A DNA stretch of 64,000 bases from Parapedobacter composti (GCF_900112315.1 NZ_FOLL01000011.1:90669-154668); one strand, 5' to 3'; numbered from the stretch's first letter, positions 54,658 through 63,904 are shown. Numbers and translations are program-made. Notes: a model not told the origin generated them from the letters alone.

Positions 54658-55695
54658 ATGTTGCAAGAGAAAATACAGCAGTATACGGAAGAAATCGAGC
54701 GGTTCAACCCACAGTCTTCTGAGGAAGTGGAAGCATTCCGGCTCCGTTTTCTCGTTGCCAAAGGCATCGTGCGGGGCTTGTTTGAAGAATTCAAGTCGGT
54801 ATCGCCTGATGAAAAGCGTTCATTGGGAAAGGTGTTGAACGAATTTAAGCAGGCAGCCGAGCAGAAATACAAGGCCATGCAGGAGCGGTTTGCTTCGGCA
54901 GGGCCGCGCCCTAAGCAGGCAGCGGAAGACCTTACCTTGCCCGGTGAGGGCTTTGTGTTCGGTTCGCGCCACCCATTATCGCTGGTACGCAAAGAAATTG
55001 TAGAGATTTTCAAAAAGCTGGGCTTCATCGTGGCCGATGGGCCGGAAATCGAAGACGATTGGCATAACTTTACGGCACTCAACTTCCCGCCCGAACATCC
55101 GGCCCGCGACATGCAAGACACCTTTTTCATCAAAAAGCAGGAAGGGAACGACATTGCGCTGCGTACGCATACCTCATCCGTACAGGTGCGGATGATGGAA
55201 AACGGAAAGCCGCCTTTCCGCGCCATCATGCCGGGACGGGTATACCGCAATGAGGCCATATCGGCGCGGGCGCATTGCTTTTTCCACCAAGTGGAAGGTT
55301 TGTATGTTGATGAAAATGTTTCATTTGCCGATCTCAAGCAAACCTTATATTATTTCGTTCAGGAGTTGTTCGGCGACGGCACGCAAGTGCGTTTCCGCCC
55401 TTCGTACTTCCCTTTTACTGAACCTTCGGCAGAGATGGATATTAGTTGTACCATCTGCAAAGGCCAGGGATGTACCCTGTGCAAGAATACGGGGTGGGTA
55501 GAAATCCTGGGCTGTGGCATGGTTGACCCGAATGTGCTCGAAAACTGCGGCATTGACAGTGAGCGTTACAGTGGGTTTGCATTTGGCATGGGTATCGAAC
55601 GCATTACAAATCTCAAATACGAAATAAAAGATTTGCGGTTGTTTTCTGAAAACGATGTGCGTTTTTTGAGCCAGTTTGACGCTGAACTTATTTAA
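54658..55695 (+). CDS. pheS: Phenylalanine--tRNA ligase alpha subunit
   Basis: A 345-residue class II synthetase subunit that, with PheT, charges tRNA(Phe). The N-terminal ~90 residues form the coiled-coil tRNA arm. The catalytic core shows H-P-L-S-L near 103-107, motif 2 around R-V-Y-R-N-E near 195-200, F-H-Q-V-E-G near 208-213 and motif 3 G-F-A-F-G-M-G-I-E-R near 316-325. Cys pairs near 268-279 (C-T-I-C, C-T-L-C) are typical of this lineage. pheT is not adjacent. Confidence 0.97.
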   Translation: MLQEKIQQYTEEIERFNPQSSEEVEAFRLRFLVAKGIVRGLFEEFKSVSPDEKRSLGKVLNEFKQAAEQKYKAMQERFASAGPRPKQAAEDLTLPGEGFVFGSRHPLSLVRKEIVEIFKKLGFIVADGPEIEDDWHNFTALNFPPEHPARDMQDTFFIKKQEGNDIALRTHTSSVQVRMMENGKPPFRAIMPGRVYRNEAISARAHCFFHQVEGLYVDENVSFADLKQTLYYFVQELFGDGTQVRFRPSYFPFTEPSAEMDISCTICKGQGCTLCKNTGWVEILGCGMVDPNVLENCGIDSERYSGFAFGMGIERITNLKYEIKDLRLFSENDVRFLSQFDAELI

Positions 55696-55702
55696 GTAAA
55701 CG

Positions 55703-56122
55703 GTGAAGGCTATCGGGTATATCGTAGTGGTAAGCATGCTGTCATTCCCCATGGCCTGCAAGAAAGGCGGATGCAATGTGGTTCCCTACAGGCCGTTTAA
55801 CACTTCCGTGTCTCTGGTTGAGTTCAGTGAATTACGACTGCCCATGCAACCGGTTGTGTTAGGTGCCGAAAGGGGCGGGGTAGCCGGACTTATTGTGATG
55901 CAGATAAGCAACGGTAACTATGTCGCTTATGATCGGTGCAGCACGGTCAATCCGGAACGAATGTGTGCCGTGGAACTGACGGATAGTGGCCCGGTGGCAG
56001 CGGATCCCTGCTCGGGCGCAACCTATATCTTAACCAACGGTTCCCCCGCCTCAATTGCGGAATGCCCGTTACGGCCATACCACGCCCGCTTACAGCAGGA
56101 TATTTTAATAATCTCCAATTGA
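55703..56122 (+). CDS. Rieske-fold-like lipoprotein lacking the iron-sulfur ligands
   Basis: A 139-residue lipoprotein (lipobox P-M-A-C, Cys about 19) starting at GTG. The middle reads Y-V-A-Y-D-R-C-S-T-V-N-P near 71-82, then D-P-C-S-G-A-T-Y near 96-103 and C-P-L-R-P-Y near 118-123. This is the layout of Rieske domains, but the His ligands of C-x-H and C-x2-H are absent, so it should not bind a Rieske cluster. Function unknown. Its stop codon overlaps the ATG of the TetR gene, so the two are translationally coupled. Confidence 0.7.
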   Translation: MKAIGYIVVVSMLSFPMACKKGGCNVVPYRPFNTSVSLVEFSELRLPMQPVVLGAERGGVAGLIVMQISNGNYVAYDRCSTVNPERMCAVELTDSGPVAADPCSGATYILTNGSPASIAECPLRPYHARLQQDILIISN

Positions 56123-56697
56123 TGGAAGCCGATAAAGTAAAGGAGTCGATAAAGAAAGCTGCCCGCGAGCTCTTCCGGCGCTACGGGTATAAAAAAACCA
56201 GCGTCAATGAAATCGCCCGCAGGGCTAAGATTGCCAAAGCTACCATATATAAATATTTCGACAGCAAGGAGCTGGTTTTGCATGCCATTCTGATGGACTA
56301 TATCCGCGAAAGCGTAGATGACCTGCTGGATAAGTACGGCAAACAAACGGATTTGGAAACCTACCTTGGCTATACCATCCTGCGCGTAAGCCGCCTTACC
56401 TATACCATTTGCAACGAGTTTCTGGGATGGGATTTTATCCGCGAGTCAGCCAACGCCCAGGAGTACCTCCGCACGCTGTCTGACGATCTGGAATTCCTTC
56501 TGATTAGCTCGTTCATCAACAATACCGAAATCGGCAAAGCCGTGGAGCCGGAGCGGCTTACCTTCCTGATTAAGGCCAGTAAGAGCATTGTATTTTCCTT
56601 TGCCTTTACTTCCGTAAGTGAGGCTGATGTGCGGAAGAACTTCGTCTCTTTTCAAAAGGAGATGCTGCCCTATCTGGTAAAGGCAACTGTTGATTAG
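56122..56697 (+). CDS. TetR/AcrR-family transcriptional regulator
   Basis: A 191-residue regulator. The N-terminal helix-turn-helix covers about 8-52 with A-A-R-E-L-F-R-R-Y-G-Y near 13-23, T-S-V-N-E-I-A-R-R-A near 26-35 and the recognition segment A-K-A-T-I-Y-K-Y-F near 38-46. The C-terminal ligand domain is not assigned. The ATG at 56122 overlaps the previous stop; a longer start would run into the lipoprotein gene. Targets are unknown; no divergent efflux gene is next to it. Confidence 0.92.
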   Translation: MEADKVKESIKKAARELFRRYGYKKTSVNEIARRAKIAKATIYKYFDSKELVLHAILMDYIRESVDDLLDKYGKQTDLETYLGYTILRVSRLTYTICNEFLGWDFIRESANAQEYLRTLSDDLEFLLISSFINNTEIGKAVEPERLTFLIKASKSIVFSFAFTSVSEADVRKNFVSFQKEMLPYLVKATVD

Positions 56698-56715
56698 GTT
56701 GTTGGAAAAAACCCG

Positions 56716-56723
56716 TACCTTTG
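56716..56723 (+). promoter_or_regulatory. -7 box for rlmD
   Basis: TACCTTTG fits TAnnTTTG and ends seven bases before the ATG, predicting a leader of only a few bases. TTG at 56690-56692 is slightly too far to be a good -33 element. Confidence 0.5.
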
Positions 56724-56730
56724 CACACTT

Positions 56731-58146
56731 ATGAGTAGAAGAAGGATTCCGGAGGAACAACGGGTTATCAGGGACGTAGCCGTGATTGACATTGCCGAAG
56801 AGGGGAAGGGCGTGGGTAAGGTAGATGATCTCGTTTTGTTTATTGACAAAGCCATTCCCGGTGATGTAGTAGACGTTGCATTGTTCCGGAAGAAAAAGAA
56901 CTTTGCCGAGGGCAGGACGCTGCAGCTTAAACAGGCTTCGCCTTACCGCACAATGCCCTTTTGCGAACACTTCGGCACCTGTGGCGGATGCAAGTGGCAA
57001 CATATGGAGTACCGCGCGCAATTGACGTACAAGCAAAAGAGCGTTGCAAACGCGCTTGAGCGTCTGGGCAAAGTTGATGTGTCTTCGATGGAGCCGATAT
57101 GGGCTGCACCGCAGACCCAATACTACCGGAATAAACTGGAATATACGTTTTCCAATAAACGGTGGCTCACGGATACCGATCAGCAAGCCGATTTGGAACC
57201 CAGTGCATTGGGGTTTCATGTACCTTTGCGGTTTGATAAAATACTGGATATCCGGCACTGCTACCTGCAGGACGATCCATCAAACGCCATCCGCAACAGG
57301 CTACGGGATTTTGCCCTTGAAAACAGCATCTCTTTTTATGATCTGCGGTTACACGAAGGAGCGTTGCGTAACCTCATTATCCGTACTGCCTCTACGGGGG
57401 AGGTGATGGTCATCGTGGTGTTTGCCTATGCCGATGAAGAAACGGTGCAAAAGACCATGGCTTTTCTCCGCGGTGAGTTTCCGCAAATCACATCCCTGCT
57501 CTATATCGTCAATCAAAAGAAAAACGATACCATATTCGATCAAGATATTCATACGTATGCTGGGCGCGACCACATTTTTGAGGAGATGGAAGGTCTGCGC
57601 TTCAAGGTGGGCCCCAAGTCGTTTTACCAAACCAATTCTGCCCAGGCCTACGAACTATATAAAATTACCCGCGATTTTGCGGCGTTTACAGGTGATGAAC
57701 GGGTATACGATTTATATACCGGCGCCGGCACCATCGCTAATTTTATCGCCCGGCACGTGCGCGAAGTTGTTGGCGTGGAATACGTGCCCACGGCCATTGA
57801 AGATGCTAAAATCAATTCGTCAATAAACGGCATCAGCAACACCCGGTTCTTTGCCGGAGATATGAAAGACGTACTGACCCGCGACTTTATCGAAGCTCAG
57901 GGCAGGCCAGACGTGGTTATCACTGATCCGCCGCGGGCCGGCATGCATCCCGATGTGGTGCGGCGGTTACTTGAAATGGAGGCACCTAAGCTGGTGTATG
58001 TGAGTTGCAATGCTGCCACCCAGGCCAGGGACGTGGCGCTACTCAGTGAAAAATACGCTGTCGAGCGGATACGTCCGGTAGACATGTTCCCGCATACGCA
58101 GCACGTTGAAAATGTAGTGTTGCTTACATTAAAAAATAAAACATAA
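56731..58146 (+). CDS. rlmD: 23S rRNA (uracil-5-)-methyltransferase RumA-type
   Basis: A 471-residue SAM-dependent methyltransferase. An N-terminal TRAM domain (about 12-70) is followed by [4Fe-4S] Cys at 78, 84 and 87 (C-x5-C-x2-C) with a fourth near 174 (R-H-C-Y). The SAM site shows V-Y-D-L-Y-T-G-A-G-T-I near 327-337, the substrate motif D-P-P-R-A-G-M near 395-401 and the catalytic Cys in Y-V-S-C-N-A near 422-427. It should make m5U in 23S rRNA; which uridine is not certain from sequence. Confidence 0.94.
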   Translation: MSRRRIPEEQRVIRDVAVIDIAEEGKGVGKVDDLVLFIDKAIPGDVVDVALFRKKKNFAEGRTLQLKQASPYRTMPFCEHFGTCGGCKWQHMEYRAQLTYKQKSVANALERLGKVDVSSMEPIWAAPQTQYYRNKLEYTFSNKRWLTDTDQQADLEPSALGFHVPLRFDKILDIRHCYLQDDPSNAIRNRLRDFALENSISFYDLRLHEGALRNLIIRTASTGEVMVIVVFAYADEETVQKTMAFLRGEFPQITSLLYIVNQKKNDTIFDQDIHTYAGRDHIFEEMEGLRFKVGPKSFYQTNSAQAYELYKITRDFAAFTGDERVYDLYTGAGTIANFIARHVREVVGVEYVPTAIEDAKINSSINGISNTRFFAGDMKDVLTRDFIEAQGRPDVVITDPPRAGMHPDVVRRLLEMEAPKLVYVSCNAATQARDVALLSEKYAVERIRPVDMFPHTQHVENVVLLTLKNKT

Positions 58147-58151
58147 GCTGC

Positions 58152-58550
58152 ATGGAAATACAAGACCTTTTATCGGCCCAAGCGGGCGATGACGGGCAGC
58201 CAGGGAAGGAAAGCCCGTTGAAGAGCCTTCAGGCAGACCTGGACTTCTACAGCGAATCCATTAAAGAAATTGCCGTGGAAATCATGGCCGAAGGCCTGTC
58301 AGCTTATCCTATTTTCATCGCCCACCAGCACGCCGTGAATATCGGTGAACTGATTTTGGATAAGGATGAGCTGGGTACGGCATGGACTATCCATGCCTCT
58401 ACGTTGGAGGAGTTCGTGGAACGGGGAATCATCAAGGAAGACCGCAAGGCGCACTTCGTCAAACAATATAAGAAGCCCGAAGATTTCATGTGTGTGTTTG
58501 TTATCGTGCCGGAAGGAGCGAACTTTGTATTTTACCCTTATAAACGTTAA
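58152..58550 (+). CDS. Conserved Bacteroidota protein of unknown function
   Basis: A 132-residue soluble protein without signal peptide. The central part I-A-V-E-I-M-A-E-G-L-S-A-Y-P-I-F-I near 41-57 and the closing strand F-V-I-V-P-E-G-A-N-F-V-F-Y-P-Y near 115-129 suggest a compact alpha/beta fold. I recall similar uncharacterised proteins in related genomes but no function. It starts five bases after rlmD and is probably in the same transcript. Confidence 0.7.
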   Translation: MEIQDLLSAQAGDDGQPGKESPLKSLQADLDFYSESIKEIAVEIMAEGLSAYPIFIAHQHAVNIGELILDKDELGTAWTIHASTLEEFVERGIIKEDRKAHFVKQYKKPEDFMCVFVIVPEGANFVFYPYKR

Positions 58551-58612
58551 CTGCCGGCGGTAACAAACAACCGGTTTAAACGTTTATTGAGAAAGGGAGT
58601 CAAACAAATTAT

Positions 58613-59374
58613 ATGGGCGTCTTCATAAAAATAGCGCTGCTTATTTCCGTTGGCCTGCTTCCGCTCTGGTCGCTCGCCCAGGAATCAGGCGCCATCCGGG
58701 GTATCGTCGTCGAGGCCGGCACGAGCAAGCGTTTGGGCAGTGTAACCATCGTTAACAAAAAAACGGGGAGAACCACCGCTTCGAACAATCTCGGCACGTT
58801 TGAAATCAGCGCTACCGTTGGTGATACCCTCACCGCAAACCTGATGGGATACCAGGCCGTAAGCACGGAGGTGAAGACCCTGAGCGATATTCTCATTGAC
58901 ATGAAGCCAGGCAATATCATGCTGGAGCAGGTGGACGTAACCGGAATGAGCAAAGAAGCGGAACTCCGCGATGCGATGCAGGGTTATCGTAAGCAGGGGG
59001 TGTATTTTGATGGGAAGCCTCCGGCGCTGGCTTATGTATTTAACCCTATCACTTCCCTTTACGAACTGTTCGGGCGTACACCGCGGAACGCGCGGAGGTT
59101 TCAGAATTATATGCACAGAGAACTGGAAGAAACCGAAGTGGATAAGCTGTTCAGCAGAAGCCGTATCCGTGAGCTGACGGGGCTGGAAGGCGATGATCTG
59201 AACAATTTTATGATTTGGTATCGCCCATCCTATGAAAACGTACAGTATTGGGGCGAATACGATATTACCGCATATATCGTTCAATCCTTCAAGCGGTTTG
59301 ATCGCGACGGTCGGCCGGCGGCACCTCGGCTGCCTAAGCTGCAGGCGGAGCCGCATACGGACAATACGCCTTGA
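58613..59374 (+). CDS. Exported protein with carboxypeptidase-like regulatory domain
   Basis: A 253-residue protein with a signal peptide (about 1-22, ending S-L-A-Q). Residues ~25-105 form a carboxypeptidase-like regulatory domain of the kind found at the start of TonB receptors (G-A-I-R-G-I-V-V-E-A-G-T near 26-37). No plug or barrel follows; the C-terminal ~140 residues are charged and unrecognised. It is probably periplasmic or outer-membrane associated. Confidence 0.78.
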   Translation: MGVFIKIALLISVGLLPLWSLAQESGAIRGIVVEAGTSKRLGSVTIVNKKTGRTTASNNLGTFEISATVGDTLTANLMGYQAVSTEVKTLSDILIDMKPGNIMLEQVDVTGMSKEAELRDAMQGYRKQGVYFDGKPPALAYVFNPITSLYELFGRTPRNARRFQNYMHRELEETEVDKLFSRSRIRELTGLEGDDLNNFMIWYRPSYENVQYWGEYDITAYIVQSFKRFDRDGRPAAPRLPKLQAEPHTDNTP

Positions 59375-59483
59375 ACACGCGGCCATTAATAACCGCGGTT
59401 AACGTCATGAGCGGTGCATTATTGTCTGCCGATGGAAATTTGGCACCCCGTTTGCACCGGTTTCTGAAATTAAAGTAAGCGTT

Positions 59484-60173
59484 ATGATAATGAAACGGAA
59501 AATAGCCTTATTCGGGCTTTCGGTAGCTACATCGGCCATGCTGTTGAGCAGTTGCGGCACCATCCAGTCGATGAGCAATACCCAAAAAGGAGCGGCCACG
59601 GGCGCTGTGGCCGGTGGTGCACTGGGGGCCATCATCGGCAATAAAGCCGGTAACACCGCAGTAGGTGTGCTCGCAGGGGCGGCGCTTGGCGGTGTGGCGG
59701 GCGGATTGATAGGCAAGAAGATGGATAAGCAGGCCGCAGAAATTGAACGGACGGTTGCCGGTGCGGAAGTTATCAAGGCAGACGAAGGTATCATCGTTAA
59801 GTTTGACTCAGGTATCTTGTTTGACTTTGACAAAACGGAAGTTAAACCAGCCGCCCGCGAAAACATCGGCAAATTAGTTGCGTCGCTCAACCAAGAGCCG
59901 GATACCGACATCCTGGTTATCGGGCACACCGACAACAAAGGTACAGACAGTTACAATCAGGGATTGTCTGAACGCAGGGCCAAAGCTGTGCGGGATTATG
60001 CCGTGTCTCAGGGATTAGCTGCCCGCCGCATAAAAACGGAAGGACGGAGTTTCCATGAGCCTATCGCTGATAACAGCACTGAAGCTGGCCGCGCACAGAA
60101 CCGCCGTGTGGAAATTGTTATCGTAGCCAACGAGAAAATGAAGCAAGAGGCATTGAATCAGGCCGGGTCCTAA
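59484..60173 (+). CDS. OmpA-family lipoprotein with glycine-zipper segment
   Basis: A 229-residue lipoprotein with lipobox L-L-S-S-C (Cys about 24). Residues ~35-80 are Gly/Ala-rich with small-residue repeats (A-A-T-G-A-V-A-G-G-A-L-G) typical of glycine-zipper membrane segments. Residues ~110-225 form an OmpA peptidoglycan-binding domain with I-G-H-T-D-N-K-G and L-S-E-R-R-A-K-A-V. It would tie the outer membrane to the wall, as Pal-like proteins do. An ATG two codons in is an alternative start. Confidence 0.93.
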   Translation: MIMKRKIALFGLSVATSAMLLSSCGTIQSMSNTQKGAATGAVAGGALGAIIGNKAGNTAVGVLAGAALGGVAGGLIGKKMDKQAAEIERTVAGAEVIKADEGIIVKFDSGILFDFDKTEVKPAARENIGKLVASLNQEPDTDILVIGHTDNKGTDSYNQGLSERRAKAVRDYAVSQGLAARRIKTEGRSFHEPIADNSTEAGRAQNRRVEIVIVANEKMKQEALNQAGS

Positions 60174-60198
60174 AAGCGAAAGCTACAGCAGACACCGG

Positions 60199-60230
60199 AA
60201 ATGCGGCCATACTGATGTGCCGCATTTTTT
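60199..60230 (+). terminator. Intrinsic terminator after the OmpA-family gene
   Basis: AAATGCGGC (60199-60207) pairs with GCCGCATTT (60219-60227), with an 11-base loop and six T. It lies 26 bases past the stop and abuts the convergent YjbQ-family gene end. Confidence 0.8.
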
Positions 60231-60651
60231 ATTGCCCCCAAGCGGTAACGACAAGGTGCCTGCTACCGCCCTGATTGCGGTGTTCGCAAAGGTAAATACC
60301 TTGCCAGGTACCCAGCGCTAATCTGCCCTGCTGGACGGGGATGGTTACCGAAGCGCCCATCAGTGATGCCTTAATATGGGCAGGCATATCGTCGGCCCCC
60401 TCATAGTCATGCCGGTAATCAGGGTCGTTTTCCGGTACCGCCTTGTTAAAGTAGGTTTCAAAGTCCATGCGCACGGTTGGGTCGGCGTTTTCATTGACGG
60501 TGAGTGATGCCGACGTATGCTGGATAAAAATATGGCACATTCCAGTTTTCCAATGGCGGATGCCTTGGAGGCAGTCGTTAAGCTCATCGGTGATAAGGTG
60601 GTATCCCCGCGGCCGTGCCCGCAGCACGAGGTTTTGCTGAAAAATTTCCAT
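60229..60651 (-). CDS. YjbQ-family (UPF0047) protein
   Basis: A 140-residue protein with the family signature: H-I-F-I-Q-H-T-S-A-S-L-T-V-N-E-N near 40-55, D-D-M-P-A-H near 87-92 and the C-terminal L-G-T-W-Q-G-I-Y-L-C-E-H-R near 118-130. Conserved His residues suggest metal binding. The E. coli member can substitute weakly for thiamine phosphate synthase, but the normal role is unsettled. It is divergent from hemW and unlinked to the thiamine receptor region. Confidence 0.93.
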   Translation of the reverse strand: MEIFQQNLVLRARPRGYHLITDELNDCLQGIRHWKTGMCHIFIQHTSASLTVNENADPTVRMDFETYFNKAVPENDPDYRHDYEGADDMPAHIKASLMGASVTIPVQQGRLALGTWQGIYLCEHRNQGGSRHLVVTAWGQ

Positions 60652-60691
60652 AGCAAACGCAAGTTAAGGATTTATCGAAAATTTTAAAAGC

Positions 60692-60699
60692 TACCTTTG
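60692..60699 (+). promoter_or_regulatory. -7 box immediately before hemW
   Basis: TACCTTTG fits TAnnTTTG and ends four bases before the hemW ATG. The start of transcription should fall on or next to the A of the start codon, so a leaderless mRNA is likely. Confidence 0.6.
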
Positions 60700-60703
60700 C
60701 ACC

Positions 60704-61831
60704 ATGGCCGGTGTTTATTTCCACATCCCTTTCTGCAAGCAGGCATGTCATTACTGCGATTTCCACTTCAGCACGTCGCTGAGCTACCGCGAAGGCATGA
60801 TGCAAGCGCTGCTGAAGGAGACCGCCATGCGTGTGGCTTACCTGGGCGGGGAGCCCGTGGAAAGCATTTACTTCGGGGGCGGTACGCCGTCTGTGCTGGC
60901 GGCCGATGATATCCAGCGGCTGGTGGACGGTGTTACCTCCCGGTTCGACGTAACGCCCGGTGCGGAGGTTACGCTTGAGGCGAATCCCGATGACCTGAAC
61001 GCGGCGAAGGTGGATGCCTTGAAGAGCACGCCTGTCAACCGGTTCAGCATCGGTGTCCAGTCTTTTTTCGATGACGACCTTCGTTGGATGAACCGCGCTC
61101 ATCGTGCGGAAGAGGCTGCTGCAGCTATTAAGCGCGTACAGGATGCGGGCTTTACCAACATCACGGTGGATTTGATTTATGGATATCCGCTGCTTACCGA
61201 CGAGAAATGGCACTGGAATATACAGCAATTGCTGGCATACAGCATTCCGCACATTTCGGCATATAGCATGACCGTTGAACCGCGTACGGCGCTGGCTTCG
61301 TTCATCGAGAAGAACAAGCAGGAGCCGATGGATGATGAACACAGCGCCACCCAGTTTGAACACTTGATGGATGTCCTTGAGATGGCGGGCTATGAGCACT
61401 ATGAGTTGTCCAATTTCGCTAAGCCGGGATGTTATGCCGTGCACAACAGCAATTATTGGCGCGGCAGATTATACTTGGGCATCGGGCCGTCGGCCCACTC
61501 TTACGATGGCAGTAGCCGGCAGTGGAATGTACGTAACAACGCCCGCTATATCCGTGCTTTGCAAGCAGGTACGTTGCCGTACGAACGGGAGGTGCTTACC
61601 GAAGAAAACCGGTTAAACGAATACATCATGACCGCGTTGCGTACGGCATGGGGGGTAGATCTGGATCATGTTGCCGAACGGTTCGGCAGGGCCCGCGCAG
61701 GTGCATTGCGATTGGCTTTGCAACCATTCGTGTCCAATGGCGATGTAATTCTTACGGACGCGGTGGTCACGCTTAGCCGGAAAGGCAAGTTGATGGCCGA
61801 CCATATCGCTGCGGAATTATTCGTCGGTTAG
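60704..61831 (+). CDS. hemW: Radical SAM haem chaperone HemW
   Basis: A 375-residue radical-SAM protein. The cluster Cys are 11, 15 and 18 in C-K-Q-A-C-H-Y-C-D-F, and G-G-G-T-P-S near 63-68 is the SAM-binding part. The HemN C-terminal domain follows. The HemW group, formerly called oxygen-independent coproporphyrinogen oxidase-like, carries haem to respiratory enzymes; true HemN has an extra Cys (CxxxCxxCxC) that is Phe here. It is distant from the hem cluster at 35-41 kb. Confidence 0.92.
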   Translation: MAGVYFHIPFCKQACHYCDFHFSTSLSYREGMMQALLKETAMRVAYLGGEPVESIYFGGGTPSVLAADDIQRLVDGVTSRFDVTPGAEVTLEANPDDLNAAKVDALKSTPVNRFSIGVQSFFDDDLRWMNRAHRAEEAAAAIKRVQDAGFTNITVDLIYGYPLLTDEKWHWNIQQLLAYSIPHISAYSMTVEPRTALASFIEKNKQEPMDDEHSATQFEHLMDVLEMAGYEHYELSNFAKPGCYAVHNSNYWRGRLYLGIGPSAHSYDGSSRQWNVRNNARYIRALQAGTLPYEREVLTEENRLNEYIMTALRTAWGVDLDHVAERFGRARAGALRLALQPFVSNGDVILTDAVVTLSRKGKLMADHIAAELFVG

Positions 61832-61884
61832 GCCGCCTTTAAGCCATAAATATGTATATTCGTGCCCGGACACATCGAGCGGTT

Positions 61885-62868
61885 ATGTCACGAAAACGTA
61901 TTCTCATCACCGGCGCTGCGGGTTTTCTGGGATCCCACCTATGCGACCGCTTCATAAAAGAAGATTACCACGTTATCGGGATGGACAACCTGATTACGGG
62001 CGACCTCCGCAATATTGAACATCTGTTCAGGCTGGAAAATTTCGAGTTTTATAAACACGATGTTTCCACATTCGTGCATGTGCCCGGCAAACTGGATTAC
62101 ATTCTGCACTTTGCTTCGCCCGCGAGCCCGATTGATTACCTTAAAATACCTATCCAGACATTGAAAGTCGGTTCTCTGGGCACCCATCACCTGCTGGGTC
62201 TGGCCAGGGCCAAGAAAGCGCGCATATTAGTGGCGTCAACTTCCGAAGTTTACGGCGATCCTACGGTGAGCCCCCAGCCGGAAACGTATTGGGGCAACGT
62301 GAATCCCGTGGGGCCGCGAGGGGTATACGACGAAGCCAAGCGTTTCCAGGAAGCTATCACCATGGCTTACCATACCTTCCACGGCTTGGAAACGCGCATT
62401 GTACGCATTTTCAATACCTATGGTCCGCGGATGCGGCTCAACGATGGGCGGGTGTTACCCGCTTTTATCGGGCAGGCGTTGCGCGGTGAAGACCTCACGG
62501 TATTCGGGGATGGTTCGCAAACTCGATCGTTCTGTTATGTTGATGACCAAGTGGAGGGCATTTACCGCCTGCTCTTAAGTAATTATCCCTATCCGGTAAA
62601 CATCGGCAACCCCGATGAGATTACCATTAAACAGTTTGGTGAAGAAATCATCAAACTTACGGGTACCAGGCAGAAGCTGGTCTATAAAGCATTGCCAGCT
62701 GATGACCCCAAGCAGCGGCGGCCCGACATCACTAAGGCTAAGGAACTGTTGGGCTGGGAGCCGAAGGTTGGGCGGGAAGAAGGGCTGCGCCTTACCTACG
62801 AATATTTCAGGTCGCTGCCGGACAAGGAGATTAGACACAAGGATTTTACGTATTATAACAATAAATAA
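61885..62868 (+). CDS. UDP-glucuronate decarboxylase-type SDR (UXS family)
   Basis: A ~327-residue extended SDR with NAD motif G-A-A-G-F-L-G near 10-16, catalytic S-T-S-E-V-Y near 116-121 and Y-D-E-A-K near 148-152. The pattern [14 protein letters not shown] and [10 protein letters not shown] is that of UDP-xylose synthases, which oxidise and decarboxylate UDP-glucuronate to UDP-xylose. ATG at 61885 gives the usual N-terminus. galE starts on the base after its stop codon, so the sugar-nucleotide genes form an operon. Confidence 0.88.
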   Translation: MSRKRILITGAAGFLGSHLCDRFIKEDYHVIGMDNLITGDLRNIEHLFRLENFEFYKHDVSTFVHVPGKLDYILHFASPASPIDYLKIPIQTLKVGSLGTHHLLGLARAKKARILVASTSEVYGDPTVSPQPETYWGNVNPVGPRGVYDEAKRFQEAITMAYHTFHGLETRIVRIFNTYGPRMRLNDGRVLPAFIGQALRGEDLTVFGDGSQTRSFCYVDDQVEGIYRLLLSNYPYPVNIGNPDEITIKQFGEEIIKLTGTRQKLVYKALPADDPKQRRPDITKAKELLGWEPKVGREEGLRLTYEYFRSLPDKEIRHKDFTYYNNK

Positions 62869-63900
62869 ATGAGCAAAATTTTAGTTACCGGCGGCACAGG
62901 TTACATCGGTTCGCATACGGTTGTCGAGCTGCAGCAAGCGGGCTATACCCCTATAATCGTAGACAACCTGGTTAATTCAAACGCGGGGGTGTTAGGTCAG
63001 TTGGAAAAGATTACAGGTGTTAAGCCGGAATTCCATGATTTTGATCTCTGTGACGAGGCCAAAGTAAATCGGTTTGCCGCAGAGCACGCCGACGTAACCG
63101 GTATCATCCATTTTGCGGCATATAAGGCCGTAGGAGAGTCTGTCCAGCAGCCGCTCAAATATTACCATAACAATTTTTTCTCGCTGATAAACCTGCTCAA
63201 CGCTTATGCTGATAAGCCCGTGAATTTTGTGTTTTCGTCAAGTTGCACGGTATATGGCCAGCCTGACCAACTACCCGTCACAGAAGCAGCGCCGGTGAAA
63301 ATGGCAGAGTCGCCTTATGGTAATACAAAACAAGTATCGGAAGAGATTTTGTCTGAAACGGCCGCTGCCTTCAGCAACTACAACATCATTTCGCTTCGGT
63401 ATTTTAATCCGGTGGGAGCTCATGAGAGCGGATTGATAGGCGAACTTCCGTTGGGAATACCCCAAAATCTCGTGCCGTTCATCACGCAGAGTGCCATTGG
63501 CAGGAGGGGCCCCATCACGGTGTTCGGTAACGACTATAATACGCCGGACGGTTCGGCCATCCGCGACTATATCCATGTGGTGGATTTGGCCAAAGCGCAT
63601 GTGGCTGCCATCCGGTTGTTGGAAAAAGGCAACCCCAACGGCAATTACGATGTATTCAATGTGGGAACGGGCCGGGGATACTCCGTTTTGGAGGTCATCA
63701 AGGCATTTGAGGAATCAACAGGCGTGAAACTCAGCTATCAGGTGGGGCCGCGGCGTGCTGGTGACATTGAGCAGGTATGGGGCAACGTGTCCAAAGCCGA
63801 AAAAGAACTGGGCTGGAAAGCCGAGTTGGGCATTACCGAAATGATGCGCTCCGCCTGGAAATGGGAGCAATACCTAAAGGATAACCCGTTGAGAGGATAA
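62869..63900 (+). CDS. galE: UDP-glucose 4-epimerase
   Basis: A 343-residue extended SDR that interconverts UDP-glucose and UDP-galactose. The NAD motif G-G-T-G-Y-I-G-S-H lies near 7-15, V-F-S-S-S-C-T-V-Y-G near 121-130 and the catalytic Y-G-N-T-K near 148-152; R-Y-F-N-P-V-G-A-H near 176-184 is typical GalE. It abuts the upstream UXS-type gene without a gap and is followed after four bases by an rfbB-like start. Confidence 0.96.
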   Translation: MSKILVTGGTGYIGSHTVVELQQAGYTPIIVDNLVNSNAGVLGQLEKITGVKPEFHDFDLCDEAKVNRFAAEHADVTGIIHFAAYKAVGESVQQPLKYYHNNFFSLINLLNAYADKPVNFVFSSSCTVYGQPDQLPVTEAAPVKMAESPYGNTKQVSEEILSETAAAFSNYNIISLRYFNPVGAHESGLIGELPLGIPQNLVPFITQSAIGRRGPITVFGNDYNTPDGSAIRDYIHVVDLAKAHVAAIRLLEKGNPNGNYDVFNVGTGRGYSVLEVIKAFEESTGVKLSYQVGPRRAGDIEQVWGNVSKAEKELGWKAELGITEMMRSAWKWEQYLKDNPLRG

Positions 63901-63904
63901 CACC

